Positions 34,904 to 47,105 of a stretch of DNA of 64,000 nt are shown here, piece after piece; position 1 is the stretch's first letter, and every line of letters begins with the position of its first letter. A model generated the notes under the pieces. The model had not been told where the DNA came from, ran no database searches, and worked only from the letters and a program-made list of their open reading frames with translations. A program made the position numbers and the translations under genes. Source of the DNA: Nymphaea colorata. Its lineage: Eukaryota; Streptophyta; Magnoliopsida; Nymphaeales; Nymphaeaceae. Location of the stretch: the NCBI RefSeq assembly GCF_008831285.2, contig NC_045147.1, positions 6,974,334-7,038,333 of the forward strand. Reading direction: 5' to 3'.

Positions 34904-35933
34904 CCATGACTCCATTGATTTAGTGTTTGAAGACACAGTGGTCTGTCCTTTCATTTGAATATGGATGAGATCAGTTTCTTCTTTAGGTGGGCGTCTGTGT
35001 TTTGTTTTACACATGCAGTTAAGATTATCTTGCATTTAGCGTCGTTGTTCATATTTATCCAGTGATGTTTGTTCATTGTCTGGGTATTCATGCAACTCTT
35101 GCTCGTTTGCAGTACACGGTTGGACTACATCATATCACACTTTCTTTTCCATTTAATTGAACGATTGACCTTAGAAACTAGATCATACTCATAAAGTTAT
35201 CTGGCATTCTTTTATCATTTCCCCTTTTAGGTTCTCATCAAGTGGATGATCATGCATCTCGATCGGAGTGATTGTTTGGGAGTAGGGACAATTCGGGGGT
35301 CTGATGGCACCATTCTCTATTGCTCTATATTTTTGGTTATTAAGAGTTTTTGCAATGCATTGATGCCCCACATTTTGGCTTTTGGGGTTTCCGTTGTGTA
35401 TATAGTTTAATACGCACATATGTTAGTTTGTTAGGGATTACGATGTTTAATTTGTACAACCACTTAGCTCGTTACTGATTTAGAGTCGAGCATGTTATAT
35501 GCTTAGAACAGGTCGAGCTATGCGCCAACTATGCAACAATTATTCCATTGCGACATACGACAAATTGTACAATATACCAATTATATGGACAAAATTTCTC
35601 ACATATGTATGTATACCTTTGTACAGTTATGGTTTGGATGGTATTCCTTAAACTGGAATTTTCATATTAGAGCTTGGCAACACTGCAGCACCTAAATTCT
35701 AGACAAGCTTTTAATCTTGACACTCGTCTGCCAGTTAAGTGTAGGATAGGATTTATTTATCTTGCATCAAGATTAAACATTTTAATTATCCTAATTTATG
35801 ACTCGTAGCATTAGTCTCCTTGAATAATAGCTTAACCTAGCTATGAATACATGAATCGTAGAATAGAAGGCTAATTATATTGCACCTATGTCACACCATT
35901 TGTGGCAAGGATTATAGTAGGATGTGTGGTAGA
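34904..35933. other. Intergenic spacer
   Basis: AT-rich unique-looking sequence between the possible terminal exon and the second hAT element. No coding or repeat signal seen. Confidence 0.35.
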
Positions 35934-35959
35934 TTCATGAGTAGGGATGTTAACGGATT

Positions 35960-36200
35960 GAATTTGGATCGGATATCCATCCGAATTACTTTAAAAAATC
36001 GGATATGATAAGCAGTTGAACATCCAATTAAGAAAATTGGATTGAATTCGGTTTTAAATAAATATTTTATCGGATAATAACAATTATATCTGAATCCGAA
36101 CTATAACCTGATATCCAAATCCGAACTATAACATGATATCTGAATATGAACCGTGAGTTAATATCCGAATCCAAATTGTAACTTGATATCTCAATCCAGA
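35960..36200. repeat. Left subterminal repeats of the second hAT relic
   Basis: Repeated motif (gatatc)(c/t)gaatccgaactataac at about 36090, 36120, 36150 and 36180. It mirrors the inverted forms at 43950-44330. Such arrays are typical transposase-binding regions in hAT elements. Confidence 0.7.
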
Positions 36201-37370
36201 GCGTCTAACCGAACTCCATAACTTAACATCATGCCATGAGATGAATATAAATTTTATATGAAGGTCTGACTAAGAGCTAATGACTTACTTGGAGCTATAG
36301 TTACCATATACACCGTTTAACTTAAAATATTTAACATTATATTATATAAAACTAATTATTTAATTAATTGATATTTTAGTTAATTGAACGCTTTTTTTTG
36401 TAATCAATCAAACCATAAAAGTTAAAGCATCAAGTAAGCAGGATATCTCAAATAATTTATATATTTAATTAAAAATAATAAAGAAAACTTCAATCAAGAA
36501 ATTCAATAAAATGAGAATTTTTAAAAATATGAAAAAGACACTTTTAGAGCTATAAATTTTTTAATGGACCATTATGTCAAATTGGTTACAAGAAAAACTA
36601 TATTATATATTTGAAAAATAGCAGGTTTAAAAAAAATATTAGGTAATAAAGGTAAGATATATAATTTAATCGAATGACATATAATAGTCGTTTACTATTA
36701 ATTGACATGCTTCTATCATCCTTTTTACTCAATTATCAACGTTGTCAAAATCAACTCTATGTCCCAACCGGTGAAATAAAACTCAAAATATCATTTATAA
36801 TGAGTACAACACCTCATAAAAGACTGTTTTGAAAGAATTTGGATATGTGAAAAAATAGTTTTTTAATTAGTTTTTAATAATTAGTTCATATGTTTAGATG
36901 ACACACTTAAACACATTTCTTTAAATATATAGGGCTAGGGGTTGATTAAAGATTTTTTTGTTGCAAGAGTCAAACTATAGTTTTAAAATTTTAAGTGAAT
37001 CTAAAACATAATTTTTTTATATACGATAAACTTACCAATTGTTTTGTTGCAAGAGTCAAACTATAGTTTTAAAATTTTAAGCAAAACATAATTTTTAAGA
37101 TTTTTTATACAATAAACTTACCAATTGTTTTGAAAGTACAACTATTAAGATATAAATTTATAAGATGAAATTAAATAATAACGAAATTTGTCAACTAACT
37201 TTAGGTGAGACATGAATTGAAATTAGAAGCCCATGGTTATTCCCTTTACGCCCATTTGGAGTTGACCTGACTTAAAATGGAAATAGAAGCTTCATGCTCA
37301 TTCTTTTTTGCTTTAAAAAAATTAATTTTTTATTGGTTGTTAAGATTATTGTCTTTTTGATGCAGGTTGT
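36201..37370. other. AT-rich interior of the second hAT relic
   Basis: Very AT-rich. A near-duplicate of about 45 bp (gcaagagtcaaactatagttttaaaattttaa-type) occurs at about 36964 and 37048. No coding signal. Confidence 0.45.
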
Positions 37371-37465
37371 TGAAGATGATTGGCTGTCTACCTGTCGTTT
37401 CGACTTCCCTATACCACCCAACGACAAAAACGAACAACCAAAAAGGACCTCTAAACCTCCACAAT

Positions 37466-37860
37466 GTTCTTTCCCTGCTCCGCATGGAGAAGAAACACTG
37501 ACCTCTGGGACTGTTCTTCTACACGGCGCTATCACCATCGGCGACTAGTCACCGTGATATTTCTCAAGATAGTATCTTCGGCATGTTGCGGTTCCAACGG
37601 ACCCAAGCTTGACCAGAACCGAGGTCTGAGCTGGCCAGAATCAACCAAACCCCAGCCGCATGTATGCTGTCTCTGTGTCGCCCTTCCCCTGTTCGCGTGA
37701 AGGAGCAGACCTCTGCCGCCATTGTTCATCTGCGTGGCGTTGTTACCACCGGCGACCATTCACCGAGAAATTGCTCAGGTCACACCCTACGATGTTGCGC
37801 TTCCAACCGACCCAAGCTCGACCGGAGTGGTGGTCGGTGTCCGCCGGAATCACGAGATTC
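37466..37860 (+). repeat. Diverged tandem duplication of GC-rich sequence
   Basis: Two diverged copies about 210 bp apart: cggcgactagtcaccg near 37540 pairs with cggcgaccattcaccg near 37750, and ttccaacggacccaagct near 37592 pairs with ttccaaccgacccaagct near 37801. The sequence is much GC-richer than its host. It follows an acceptor-like TGATGCAG (near 37366), so a captured exon is possible, but no family is recognised. Confidence 0.6.
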
Positions 37861-37982
37861 CAGTCCTCCTGTCTGTTGTTCCTGAGGTGCCCTTCCCTGA
37901 TGTTCTTGAGGCGCCCTTCTTGTTGATTATTGCACAGGGCAGCTTTCTGCCTTCCCGTTACTTGAGTACTTCACTTCAATAG

Positions 37983-39036
37983 CACATGTATGCCTTTTCT
38001 GGTAGGTTGCAGTTGGAATAGAAGCTTATAAAGCATACAAAGTTTCTACTAGGTGAAATTAGATAGTGGAAGATTTTTTGTTTTTTTGTTTTTTTACATT
38101 TTATAGATTCTGAAATGCTTTATTTTCCCTTCTGCTTTGATGGTTTTTCTCTGTTTGTATCTGAAATTGTTTCCGTAACTAATAAGCAGTAATTGATTCT
38201 ATACATAACCCTACTAAAATCTTTATGTTTCATTTCCTGACCTTGTTTCTTAATCATGTGTTGAATGGTGTTATTGTTGTTGCAGTCGGAAGTTGGAACT
38301 TTTGTAGGATTCCAACGTTGGTGTTACAGGAAATGTGACCGCTTATATTGCTGCGCTTTCATAGGATTCCAATGTTCATATTGCATCCTCCAATCCATAG
38401 AAGGGTGAAGTATCCCCTTTGTTCTTCCTTTTTTTTTGACCAATCATGGCCAGATATGTCAGTAGTTAAGGTTTTCCAATTTTCTAGATGGTGAGTGACT
38501 TGCACGATTTCATTAACCATTTCATTGATGTGAAGGATCTCTGAATTAGGTTGGGTCCTCTAATCTGCTGCATTTCTTTGGTGAGTCTTCTGTGCTGGCT
38601 TCCTTTGTTTCTGATTTTCCTAAACTGCATTTCTTATTAGCCATAGTAATAAACATCTGGTAATTGCTAGAACTTACCTCGTTTTGCACTTATCTCTATT
38701 TTTTGGTTTGGCAATTATCAGATGGGCTTTCTCTCCACAACAACTTTTGCATTAATGGTAAGTTTTGCAGAACTACTAGTTGCTGCCTTGTGTGATTTTT
38801 ATTGGCCAATTTTTCTCTTTACTGGTTGTCCACCTTAGAACCTATTCTTGCTAACTTTTCATTAAAACAGAAATTGCAAAAAACATATCAAATGAAATTG
38901 AAAAGACCTTATTGCTTTGATTCTCAACATAATTAGCCTAACCAAGAGCTCTCCGCATTGAGCCATTTGTTATTGATTTCTTTTTTCACATATTGGTTCT
39001 GTACATAGCTCCTCCTTCTCCTTCTTTATTGGGTGG
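37983..39036. other. Interior of the second hAT relic, intron-like
   Basis: T-rich plus-strand sequence with several TTGCAG-like acceptors (for example near 38283), resembling intron DNA. No exon recognised. Confidence 0.35.
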
Positions 39037-39239
39037 ATGCTAATTAGGCCTCGGCGTCGGGCCGCTGTCGGGTACCCCGCCCTGTACGGGCCAGGTCCGG
39101 GTCGAACAAATTCATTATCGGGTTAAACTTGAGTGCGCCCGGCCCGGCCCGAGACCTTAATGGGTCGGGCCCGGTTATCACTTCTATAGCCCGGCCCGGC
39201 CCGGCCCGACGGCCCGTTAGGTCAAGAGATTCTGCCGGC

Positions 39240-39660
39240 TGCGCCTTCCTTCCCCTATTCGCATTTTCCATCGACTGAGGGAGGCAGAGACAGGGAGAGA
39301 TGAAGACGACCGTGTGCCACCGGCTACCGCCACTGCCTCCACATTCCACAGTCCATACCCAGCCAGTAGGCCACCGCTTCCATCTCCGCTCCACCATTGG
39401 GCCACCGTCACCCTTTCATTGCTCCGCCACTGGTCCTCTGTGCATTTGCCTTGGCCATCTTTATCTGTCAGTGACTGTTTCCTTCCCAAGCCAATAGACA
39501 TTCTTCCCCAATTTGTCTCCACCATAGCAGGTTCTTCTCCCCAACACACATTGTCTCCTCCCAAAGCTGGCAGCATTCTTCCCCAATTTGTCCCCACCAC
39601 GCATATTGTCTCCTTCCCAATCGTGCAAGCCTGCAAGGCAAGCCTTTCTTCCTATTGAGG
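39240..39660. other. GC-rich insert of the capturing element, unrecognised
   Basis: Both strands have open frames here, and repeated tcttccccaatttgt motifs (about 39501 and 39580) give the frames a repetitive look. I do not recognise a protein family. It could be a second captured fragment or simply GC-rich filler. Confidence 0.35.
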
Positions 39661-39769
39661 TATTCCATAGATCTAGGTTGTTTCTGTGCATACAGATGCA
39701 CTTGAACATGTTGTCATCATTTTTGCTGTGATTGAATGCTTCTCCTTGTGATGGGAAGGGTGGGAATGG

Positions 39770-40250
39770 AGTTCCAGGACAGCACCCTTTCATATGGGTA
39801 ATCAGAGGAGCAATGGAGGAGGGGTTTCTGCAAGAATTGCAGGAGAGGGTGAAAGAGAGAGAGGGTTGGTCATCAAAGGATGGGCTCCCCAACTGCTAAT
39901 ACTCTCACACCAGGCAGTAGGTGGATTCATGACACATTGTGGATGGAATTCCTTGATGGAAGGTATAAGTGCAGGCCTGCCATTATTAACGTGGCCCATG
40001 TTTGGAGACCAACACATCAATGAGAGGCTGGTTGTGGATGTCCTTGGGGTTGGCCTTTCCGTCAGTAACCAGAAGCTCATGGGACTCAGTGAAGAACAGA
40101 AGACTGAAGAATTGGCGAGACGCGACCAAATAGAGAGGGCAATGACTGTGATTTTCGGTAATGAGTATCAAGCAAGAGAAATGAGAAGGAAAGCTGCAGT
40201 GCTTGGTGAAACGGTGCGCAAGTCTGTTGAAGCTGGAGGCTCCTCTCCTC
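39770..40250 (+). pseudogene. Captured UDP-glycosyltransferase C-terminal fragment
   Basis: The frame from 39794 onward gives the complete 44-residue plant PSPG box (39881-40012): it starts WAPQLLILSH, contains THCGWNS, and ends with WPMFGDQ. Downstream NERLVVDVLGVGLSV, the AREMRRKA helix and KSVEAGGSS match the UGT73-like group. The last PSPG residue is Gln, usual for glucose donors. Upstream, PFIWVIRGAMEEGFLQELQE is in another frame, so the GA tract near 39856-39864 carries a frameshift. The N-terminal acceptor-binding domain is absent. No product of normal length (about 480 residues) is possible. Confidence 0.9.
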
Positions 40251-40382
40251 TGAGAAGAAAGAACAAAGGGATCAAGCAAAATGGGCTGGGCTGGGCTGGG
40301 CCTCGAACATGGTGGATCAGGCCCGGCCCGTCAATAATCGGGCCAGGCCCGGCCCGGCCCGATGCCCACCCCTAATGCTAAT

Positions 40383-41395
40383 TATGGTTCTTTTATTTTT
40401 AATACACTACACAAAAAATCAATATGCCAAAGCATATGCATGGTGCTAGTTTCATAGTTGGAAGTGTAACTAAATCTCTGATGGGCTGTTAGGTGCCATT
40501 GTTTGAATGAATTTTTCTTATGCAAGAAACCAACATATCTTCAGAAACGGTATGATACAGTGTTGTAAAAAAATCAGAAATTGAATATATATCTATATGT
40601 ATACACACACCCACAAAATATATGAAATGAACACTTCTAAAAAAATGTAAAGCTTTATCTATAGATGCGATATGTTGGATTCAAATTGGCTGATTCAGAC
40701 GTCATAATGAAAAGATTGACCGATCTTTATATTTTTGATACAGTTGATCTTATAGGCTTTTTTTGTCCCAAATGAAGGACCTTATTTTTACAAGTCTATC
40801 TCAATTAGGATGCATTGTTTTACTTCTTAGTTGGCATTCAGATTTTGATAAGTACATGAATGGCAGATTTTACCTATACTTATCCTAAGAACAGAACTAG
40901 ACCTTATTTAAGATGGTGTGTATGGTCCATGTCAAGTGGCCATGCCATTTTGGTTTTGGGTACCTGGTCCATTCCACTGAATGTGGCAACTGATACATAC
41001 ACTTGTTTTGTTATGTTAGTAAATTTTTATGTTCTAAACACATTTTTTAAAATATTAAAGAATTATTAGTTGTTTTGTACTAATGAAAACACTAATCTCC
41101 TGCATTTCAAATAGGAAGATTGCAAGTCAAATGATGTCACATGTCATCTTATGCATAGAAGGATATATTCTTGCTTTAGCTGACAAATGACATGTTTATT
41201 GCAGTTAAAGTAAACTCAGTTGGATATTGAAGTGCTTGATGATCACAAATGTGAGCTAGAGGTATGCTTAGTATGGTGTCAAAGAGAAATTCATATGTAC
41301 TACTGATTCAACTAGAACACATCTTTAGTGGTCAAGTTAGGCTATATATCTTTAGTAGTTTAGTCAAAATTTTCTATTTTTCATATATATAGTTT
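40383..41395. other. Interior of the second hAT relic upstream of its transposase
   Basis: AT-rich, with short AT/AC runs near 40590. Probably leader or intron of the transposase gene. No exon recognised. Confidence 0.35.
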
Positions 41396-43432
41396 ATGGA
41401 TTCTATAACATCTGGTGCCAATGCTTCTAGTTCTGTTTATGCTAACAATATCAAAGCTCACATGATTCTTACGAAAGCCAAGTCACTAAGATCAATTGTA
41501 TGGAAGGAGTTTAGTAGGATAATAAACGAATCAAGTATTTAACGTGTTATTTGTCAACACTGTAAAGTATCTATGGATTGTAATAGTAAGATGGACACCA
41601 TACTTTTAAAGAATCATTTAAAAGCATGTCCTAAAAGGCCTAACTTAGAATTAGGCCAACAACGTCTGGTCATTAGTGAAAAAGACTAATGATGAAAAAT
41701 GTACTGTTGGTACTTTCGAGTTTGATTAAGATAAAAGCCGACTTGATTTAGCCAATATGATTATTCTTCATGAATATCCATTTTGTATAGTTAGTCATTC
41801 AGGCTTTCAGAAGTTTATTAAAGGATTACAACCACAGTTTAAGTTATTGTCACATAATACTGTCAGATCATATTGCATACACATTTATGAAGATGAAATG
41901 ACAAAATTACGTAATATTTTGGAGAAGACTAATGGAAGGATGAGTCTCACATCTGACATGTGGACTTCGTCTTGTTAGAAACGTGGTTATTTATGTTTGA
42001 CTGCACAAATATATTGATAATAGTTGAGAAATAAAAAAGAAAGTTCTCAACTTTATTATGGTTGAAACACATCATATAAGAGAAAAACTTGCATCAATCA
42101 TCAAAGATTGTTTATTAAAATGGAACATTATTCGTAAGTTATTTTCAATTACATTAGATAATTGTTCGATAAATGATATCATGGTTACAAGATTGATAGA
42201 GTGGCTTCTTGAAAAAGATGCACTTGTTTGTAACAGAATTTTTTTCCAAGTTAGATGTGTTGCTCATATTCTTAATTTGGTTGTGCAAGATGGTGTTAAA
42301 GAAATAAGTGATGTGGTTGACAAGATCAGAAAAAACATAAAATATATAAAGGCATCTTCAGCTTGATTTGAATTTTTTGATCGAGCAGTGCGTCATGTCA
42401 AAGTTACTTGTGAGAAAAAGTTATGTCTTGATGTTCCAACTAGATGGAAGTCAACATTTCTTATGCTTGATGTAGCTTTACAATATAATGAAGCTTTTGG
42501 TAATTTTCAAAAACTTGATCGTCACTATCATTTGACACCGACTAAGGACAAGTGGATAAGTATCCAACTTCTAATATCTTCTTTAAAAAGTTTTGTGAGA
42601 TAAAGATAGAAATTGAAAAAATGTGTTCAAGTTCAAATATTTGCCTTTCAAATATGACAATGAGGATGAAAACAAAGTTTAACAAGTATTGGGATATATG
42701 CAATTTAATTTTAGCAGTTGCAGTGGTATTTGATCCTCATTATAAGATGAAAATAATTGAGTTTTATTATAGGCAATTTTATAAAGATGAAGCATATAAA
42801 TATGTCTCTACAATTAAGAACTACCTTTGTGATCTTTATGATGAATATAAAACTACTTATGCATTGAACACACTCTCTACTGGTACGGGTTATATTGTTG
42901 ATGTTGAGAAGGATAGTGATGCATTGAGTTTTACTTCTTTAATTGAATTTTCTTTTATTAAGAAGCCTAGAACAAGTGCATTAGATGACTTTCTTGAAGA
43001 ATCATCACAAAGCCAATGCATAAAATCAGATTTGGAGTTGTATTTGGAAGAACTCATTTATCCAAAAACAATCCAATTGACATTTTGACATGGTGGAAGG
43101 TCAATGCACCTAAATAGCATGTGTCATCTAAAATGGTATGTGATATTTTGGCTATTCCTATATCAATTGTTGCATCAGAGTCAACATTTAGTACATGTGG
43201 ATGTATTCTTGATTTATACAGAAGTAGATTAGGTACAAAGACCGTGGAGGCTTTGATTTGTGCACAAGATTGGTTGCGAAATCAGGTTCATGGTAATTTA
43301 CTTATTATTAATGCTTTTAAGTATATTTTTGTGTTGTTTATTTTATTCTTTTGCTAGATGATTCCGATTTACCTACACTTTTACCTGAAAAGAAAACACC
43401 ATTTGCATCTGCATACATTGAAATTGAATCAT
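41396..43432 (+). pseudogene. hAT transposase relic (BED finger, RICESLEEPER-like, dimerisation domain)
   Basis: Plus-strand coding in successive frames. A BED finger at 41396-41650 has IVWKEFSRIINESS, a CQHC pair and NHLKACPKRPN. The RNase-H-like region runs MIILHEYPFCIVSHSGFQKF, SLTSDMWTSSC, KLFSITLDNCSIND, RCVAHILNLVVQDGV and LDVPTRWKSTFLMLD. Then come NKYWDICNLILAVAVVFDPH and the dimerisation block AIPISIVASESTFSTCG through EALICAQDWLRNQ, ending at about 43432. At least six stops or frameshifts (for example after NESSI, WTSSC and KASSA) make it inactive. All main domains are represented in order. Confidence 0.9.
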
Positions 43433-43759
43433 AAGTTAGAGGTATATATTCTTTTGTACTTATCTATTTTCATTAGATCAATTAAAACCTATAGTTATGT
43501 ATGTCTAAGATGTTTATTTAATTAAATTTTTATTTGCATAATGCTCGTTAATTTGATAGCATTATCCTCAGGACCTTAATGTAGTATCAACATGACTGAA
43601 GTATTGAAGAAAAATTTTGCAAACTTGGACTATATGGTGATTTTTTTTTATTATTGAAGTTGTCAAGGATGACTCTTCTAGTCTCTTGTTGCATCAACAA
43701 CCAAGTACAATTTTTGGAAATTTAAATTTGCATGCTCTAGAGAATGAAGTTTGATGATG

Positions 43760-43762
<3 letters not shown>

Positions 43763-43808
<46 letters not shown>
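43763..43808. repeat. (AT)n(AC)n microsatellite
   Basis: A run of AT dinucleotides followed by CA dinucleotides, then a CT run at 43824-43842, between the transposase relic and the right subterminal repeats. Confidence 0.95.
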
Positions 43809-43934
43809 ATACAACACACTTGCTCTCTCTCTCTCTCTTTCTCAATAAGCTTGACAATTATCATCAGTCAAGTTTGAGCTAGTGTGATGTTAAGATTGAG
43901 TTTCATAGTTCATTTAGTGTTTACTATATATTTT

Positions 43935-44340
43935 TCGTACATAAATCAGATTTGGATCAGATTTATCTATGTAAGTCAAATCGGATTCAGATGGATTGAG
44001 ATATAACTTAAAAGTCGAATTCAGATTAGATTCGGATCAGATTCAGATATAACTTAAAAGTTGGATTCGGATTGGATTTGGATATAACTTAAAATTTGGA
44101 TTAAGATGTATTCAAGTATTATTTAAAATTCAGATTTGGATCGGATTTAGATATAACTTAAAATTCAGATTCAGATCGGATTCAAGTATAACTTAAAAAT
44201 CAGATTTGGATCAGATTCAGATGTAGATTTTAAAGTCGGATTTCGGATATGGTATAAAATTTTTTCCGTATTCAAATCCTAATCCGAATATGAATATATG
44301 AATATCCGAAAAATCCGATATGGTAAAAAGGTATGTCTGA
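43935..44340. repeat. Right subterminal repeats of the second hAT relic
   Basis: About eight imperfect copies of a 30- to 40-bp unit containing (t)cggattcggat and gatataacttaaaa, for example near 43995, 44030, 44075, 44125 and 44170. They mirror the left-end repeats in inverted orientation. Confidence 0.8.
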
Positions 44341-44379
44341 TCCGATTCTGATCCATTGACACCCTTACTCATGAGGGCA

Positions 44380-47105
44380 CGAGTGGCGATGATGACCAGT
44401 TAGATGTTATGGCGATACTTCATGACATCTCTGGATGGATGTAGGCTTTGGCACAAGCAATTGCTCGACATGCAAAGGTGACTCCAACAGAGGAATTTGT
44501 GCCAACAACATAGTCAATTCCTAGCACTCAACGTAAGCATTTTATGAGCATGAATCCATCCAAATTCACTTGAAAGGTTGGAGTAGATGAAGCAGAGGGG
44601 TGGCTCAGATAGAGAAATGACACTTTTGAAATGGGCAATATGTCTCCAGACCTGAAGTCTGGATATTACATCGATGCACTAAGGAACTAAAGTTCAAAGG
44701 TCATGCAGCTACCTGCAAGGAATTTAGAGAAATTTTTGTAGAGACATATCCCAAAGCATGTGTGGAAGAAGAAAGTTTAGAAATTCCTCAATCTATCTCT
44801 ACGAGGTGGAGTATGTCTGTACATTTCAACATTTAGAGAGGTATTGCCCTAACATGTGTACAATGGATGAAACTCAATGTACTCTTCTAGCAAGGGTAGG
44901 AGGAATCCCAAGTGAGTGTACTCCACTACATTTGAGGACCTGCAAAGCCATGACCTCATAGAAGGTACTCTGCTTATCCATTCCTTTTTAGCACATGTAT
45001 GATTTAATTCCAAAGCCTTGCACAGTTTTATATCTTGACGATTAGCACAATGTCTTGATTTACCTGCCCAATTACTCCATACGAGCTTCAGAGTGATTAG
45101 TGATACTGGAATTCATGATTGTCGAACCCAATTCTTGTTTGATGTATAGGTGGATATATTAGGGGTGAATTTCCACTCACTTGGTCATTCTTGAAATGGA
45201 TGGGTTCGATGTGATTTTGGGGTGGATTGGTTGTGCGAGCATGATGCATTTATCAATTGTCATGCCAGGAGGTTTATCATTCATGCTAATGGTGCAGATC
45301 CTATGGTGTTTCAGGTAATGGTCCATACTCCATAGGACTGCTTCACAGTTGGCAGTGGCTACTTTGCAGGTGTAGAAAAGTTTATGTGTAGGTGATGTAA
45401 TATATTTAGTGAGCTTGGCAGTTAAGGAACATAAGCCATTAAAGGTAAACTAGATTCCTATTGTCAGCAAGTTTGCTTATGTGTTGCTTTACGATCTTCA
45501 CATATTGTCACCAACAAGGGATGTCGAGTTTATCATTGAGCTTGAACCTAGCACCGCTCCAATCTTAAAAGCTCTATATATGACGGCACTAGTAGAATTA
45601 GAAGAGTTAAAGAAGCGGTTGCAAAAATTATTGGATAAGGAACTTATCAGGTCCGATGTATCTCCTTTGGGTGCACCAATATTATTTGTGAAGAAGAAAG
45701 ATGGATCTCTATGATTGTGCATCCATCATTGCATGTTTAGTCAAGTAACCATTAATAATAAATATCCCTCTATAGAATAGAAGATTTGTTAAATCAGTTC
45801 AAGGATGCACACTATTTCCTAAGATCGATTTGAGATTGGGATATCAACTACTACACATCATAGAGGACGATATCTTGACTTTTATACATGGTATGGACAC
45901 TATCAATTTTATGTTCTACCTTTCAGTTTGACAAACGCCTTGACAATGTTTAGGAATTTGATGAACATGGTGTTCAAGGAGATTTAAACCAGTTCATCAT
46001 CATGTTCACTAATGACGTGCTCATTTACTCTCCACCCATGAGGATCATGCTTGATATTGATGCATTATATTGAGCACCTTGAGGCAGCACAAACTTTATG
46101 CTAAGTTATTGAAATGTAACTTTTTAGCTAAAGGAGATCAGTCTTTTGGGGCATAGTATATCTAGCCCTGGTGTAGCAGTAGATCCAACTAAGGTGGAGG
46201 TAGTTCAATAGTGAAAGACGCCTACTACTCCTATAGAGGTAAGTGCTTTCTTGGGTCCACTGGGTTATTATAGGAGGTTCATTCAGGGATTTTCATAGCT
46301 AGATTTGCCTATGATGGCTTTGTTGGGGAAAGGAAAAAAGTTTGATTGGACTGAGACATGTCAGGAGAGTTTTCAAACATTGAACTAGAAGCTAACTACT
46401 AGCTTATTGTTGGCTTTATCCTCAGGCATAGAAGGGTATGTAGTTTATACCAACACCTCTAGATAGTGAGGTGTTGATGCAACATGGCCATGTTATATTA
46501 TGTGTCATGGAAGTTGCGACTTGAGGTGTACACTAGTTACAAATTTTTGACTTATTTAGTTTTTCAAAAATACTTGAACCTCATCCAAAAATGATGGATA
46601 GAATATTTGGTGGATTATAATATAAAATTGTCTTATCAACCTGGGAAAGCAAATGTGGTGGCTGATGCAGTTGTAGAATGACTAGTGCAGCCGTGAACAA
46701 TATACTTATTTAGACTTGGAGATTGGTTGAGAATTTGGCAGAATGGCACCCATTCTAAAACGACCAAATTAAAAATCTCCACGTGTAGCTTGCTACAAGA
46801 CAATCTAATTAATACAATTTTTCAAAAGCAAAATCAGGATTCCAGTTATTCTAAGATGTACGAAATGTGCAGTCATGAGGAGACAGCTTTTTTTGTTGAT
46901 TCAAATGGTGTCATTCCCTTCCATCATCAAATATGGGTACCAAATGATGATATGGTAGAAAGAATCCCCCTAGATGAGCTACATTACTGAAAATATATCA
47001 TCCACCCTGTAAGTTATAAGATGTATTACAATGTAAAGCGACATTTTTGGTGGCCAAGTATGAAAACTGATATTGCTAATTATGTGGCTAAATGTTTAGT
47101 AGGCA
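44380..47105 (+). pseudogene. Heavily decayed Ty3/gypsy gag-pol
   Basis: Scattered plus-strand blocks in gypsy order. They are gag-like AEYEYVCTFQHLERYCP-type sequence near 44800; the RT start ELKKRLQKLLDKELIRSDVS and [16 protein letters not shown] (45600-45714); broken RT to about 46300 with FVLPFSLTNALTMF; the RNase H remnant [13 protein letters not shown] near 46640; and the integrase finger region [20 protein letters not shown] near 47040-47090. It ends abruptly at KCLVGN. Stops occur every few tens of codons. No LTRs found. Confidence 0.82.

Larger units (their letters stand above)
39037..40382 (+). mobile_element. hAT-like element carrying a captured glycosyltransferase fragment
   Basis: Element at 39045-40374 (1,330 bp), flanked by perfect 8-bp repeats atgctaat (39037-39044 and 40375-40382). 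The termini read inward are TAGGCCTCGGCGTCGGGCC and TAGGGGTGGGCATCGGGCC; the subterminal parts are full of ggcccgg motifs. The interior holds a UGT coding fragment (about 39770-40250) and other GC-rich sequence (39240-39650). This fits a gene-capturing non-autonomous hAT element. It sits inside another hAT relic. Confidence 0.85.
35934..44375 (+). mobile_element. Second hAT relic, 8.4 kb, duplication ttcatgag/ctcatgag
   Basis: The termini read inward are TAGGGATGTTAACGGAT at 35942 and TAAGGGTGTCAATGGAT from 44367. The flanking 8-mers ttcatgag (35934-35941) and ctcatgag (44368-44375) match at seven of eight bases. Both ends carry many copies of a ggatcggat / gatatccgaatc-type subterminal repeat. 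The interior holds a plus-strand hAT transposase relic (41396-43432) and, nested, the element at 39045-40374. Confidence 0.75.

Noticed and set aside
35870-35932. Second CTATGTCACA-type terminus near 35886 (cctatgtcacacc)
   Set aside because: A single ten-base match with no partner end and no duplication found nearby.
39217-40279. Minus-strand frames of 77-143 residues over the captured UGT
   Set aside because: They are shadows of the UGT coding and of repetitive GC-rich sequence, and no family matches.
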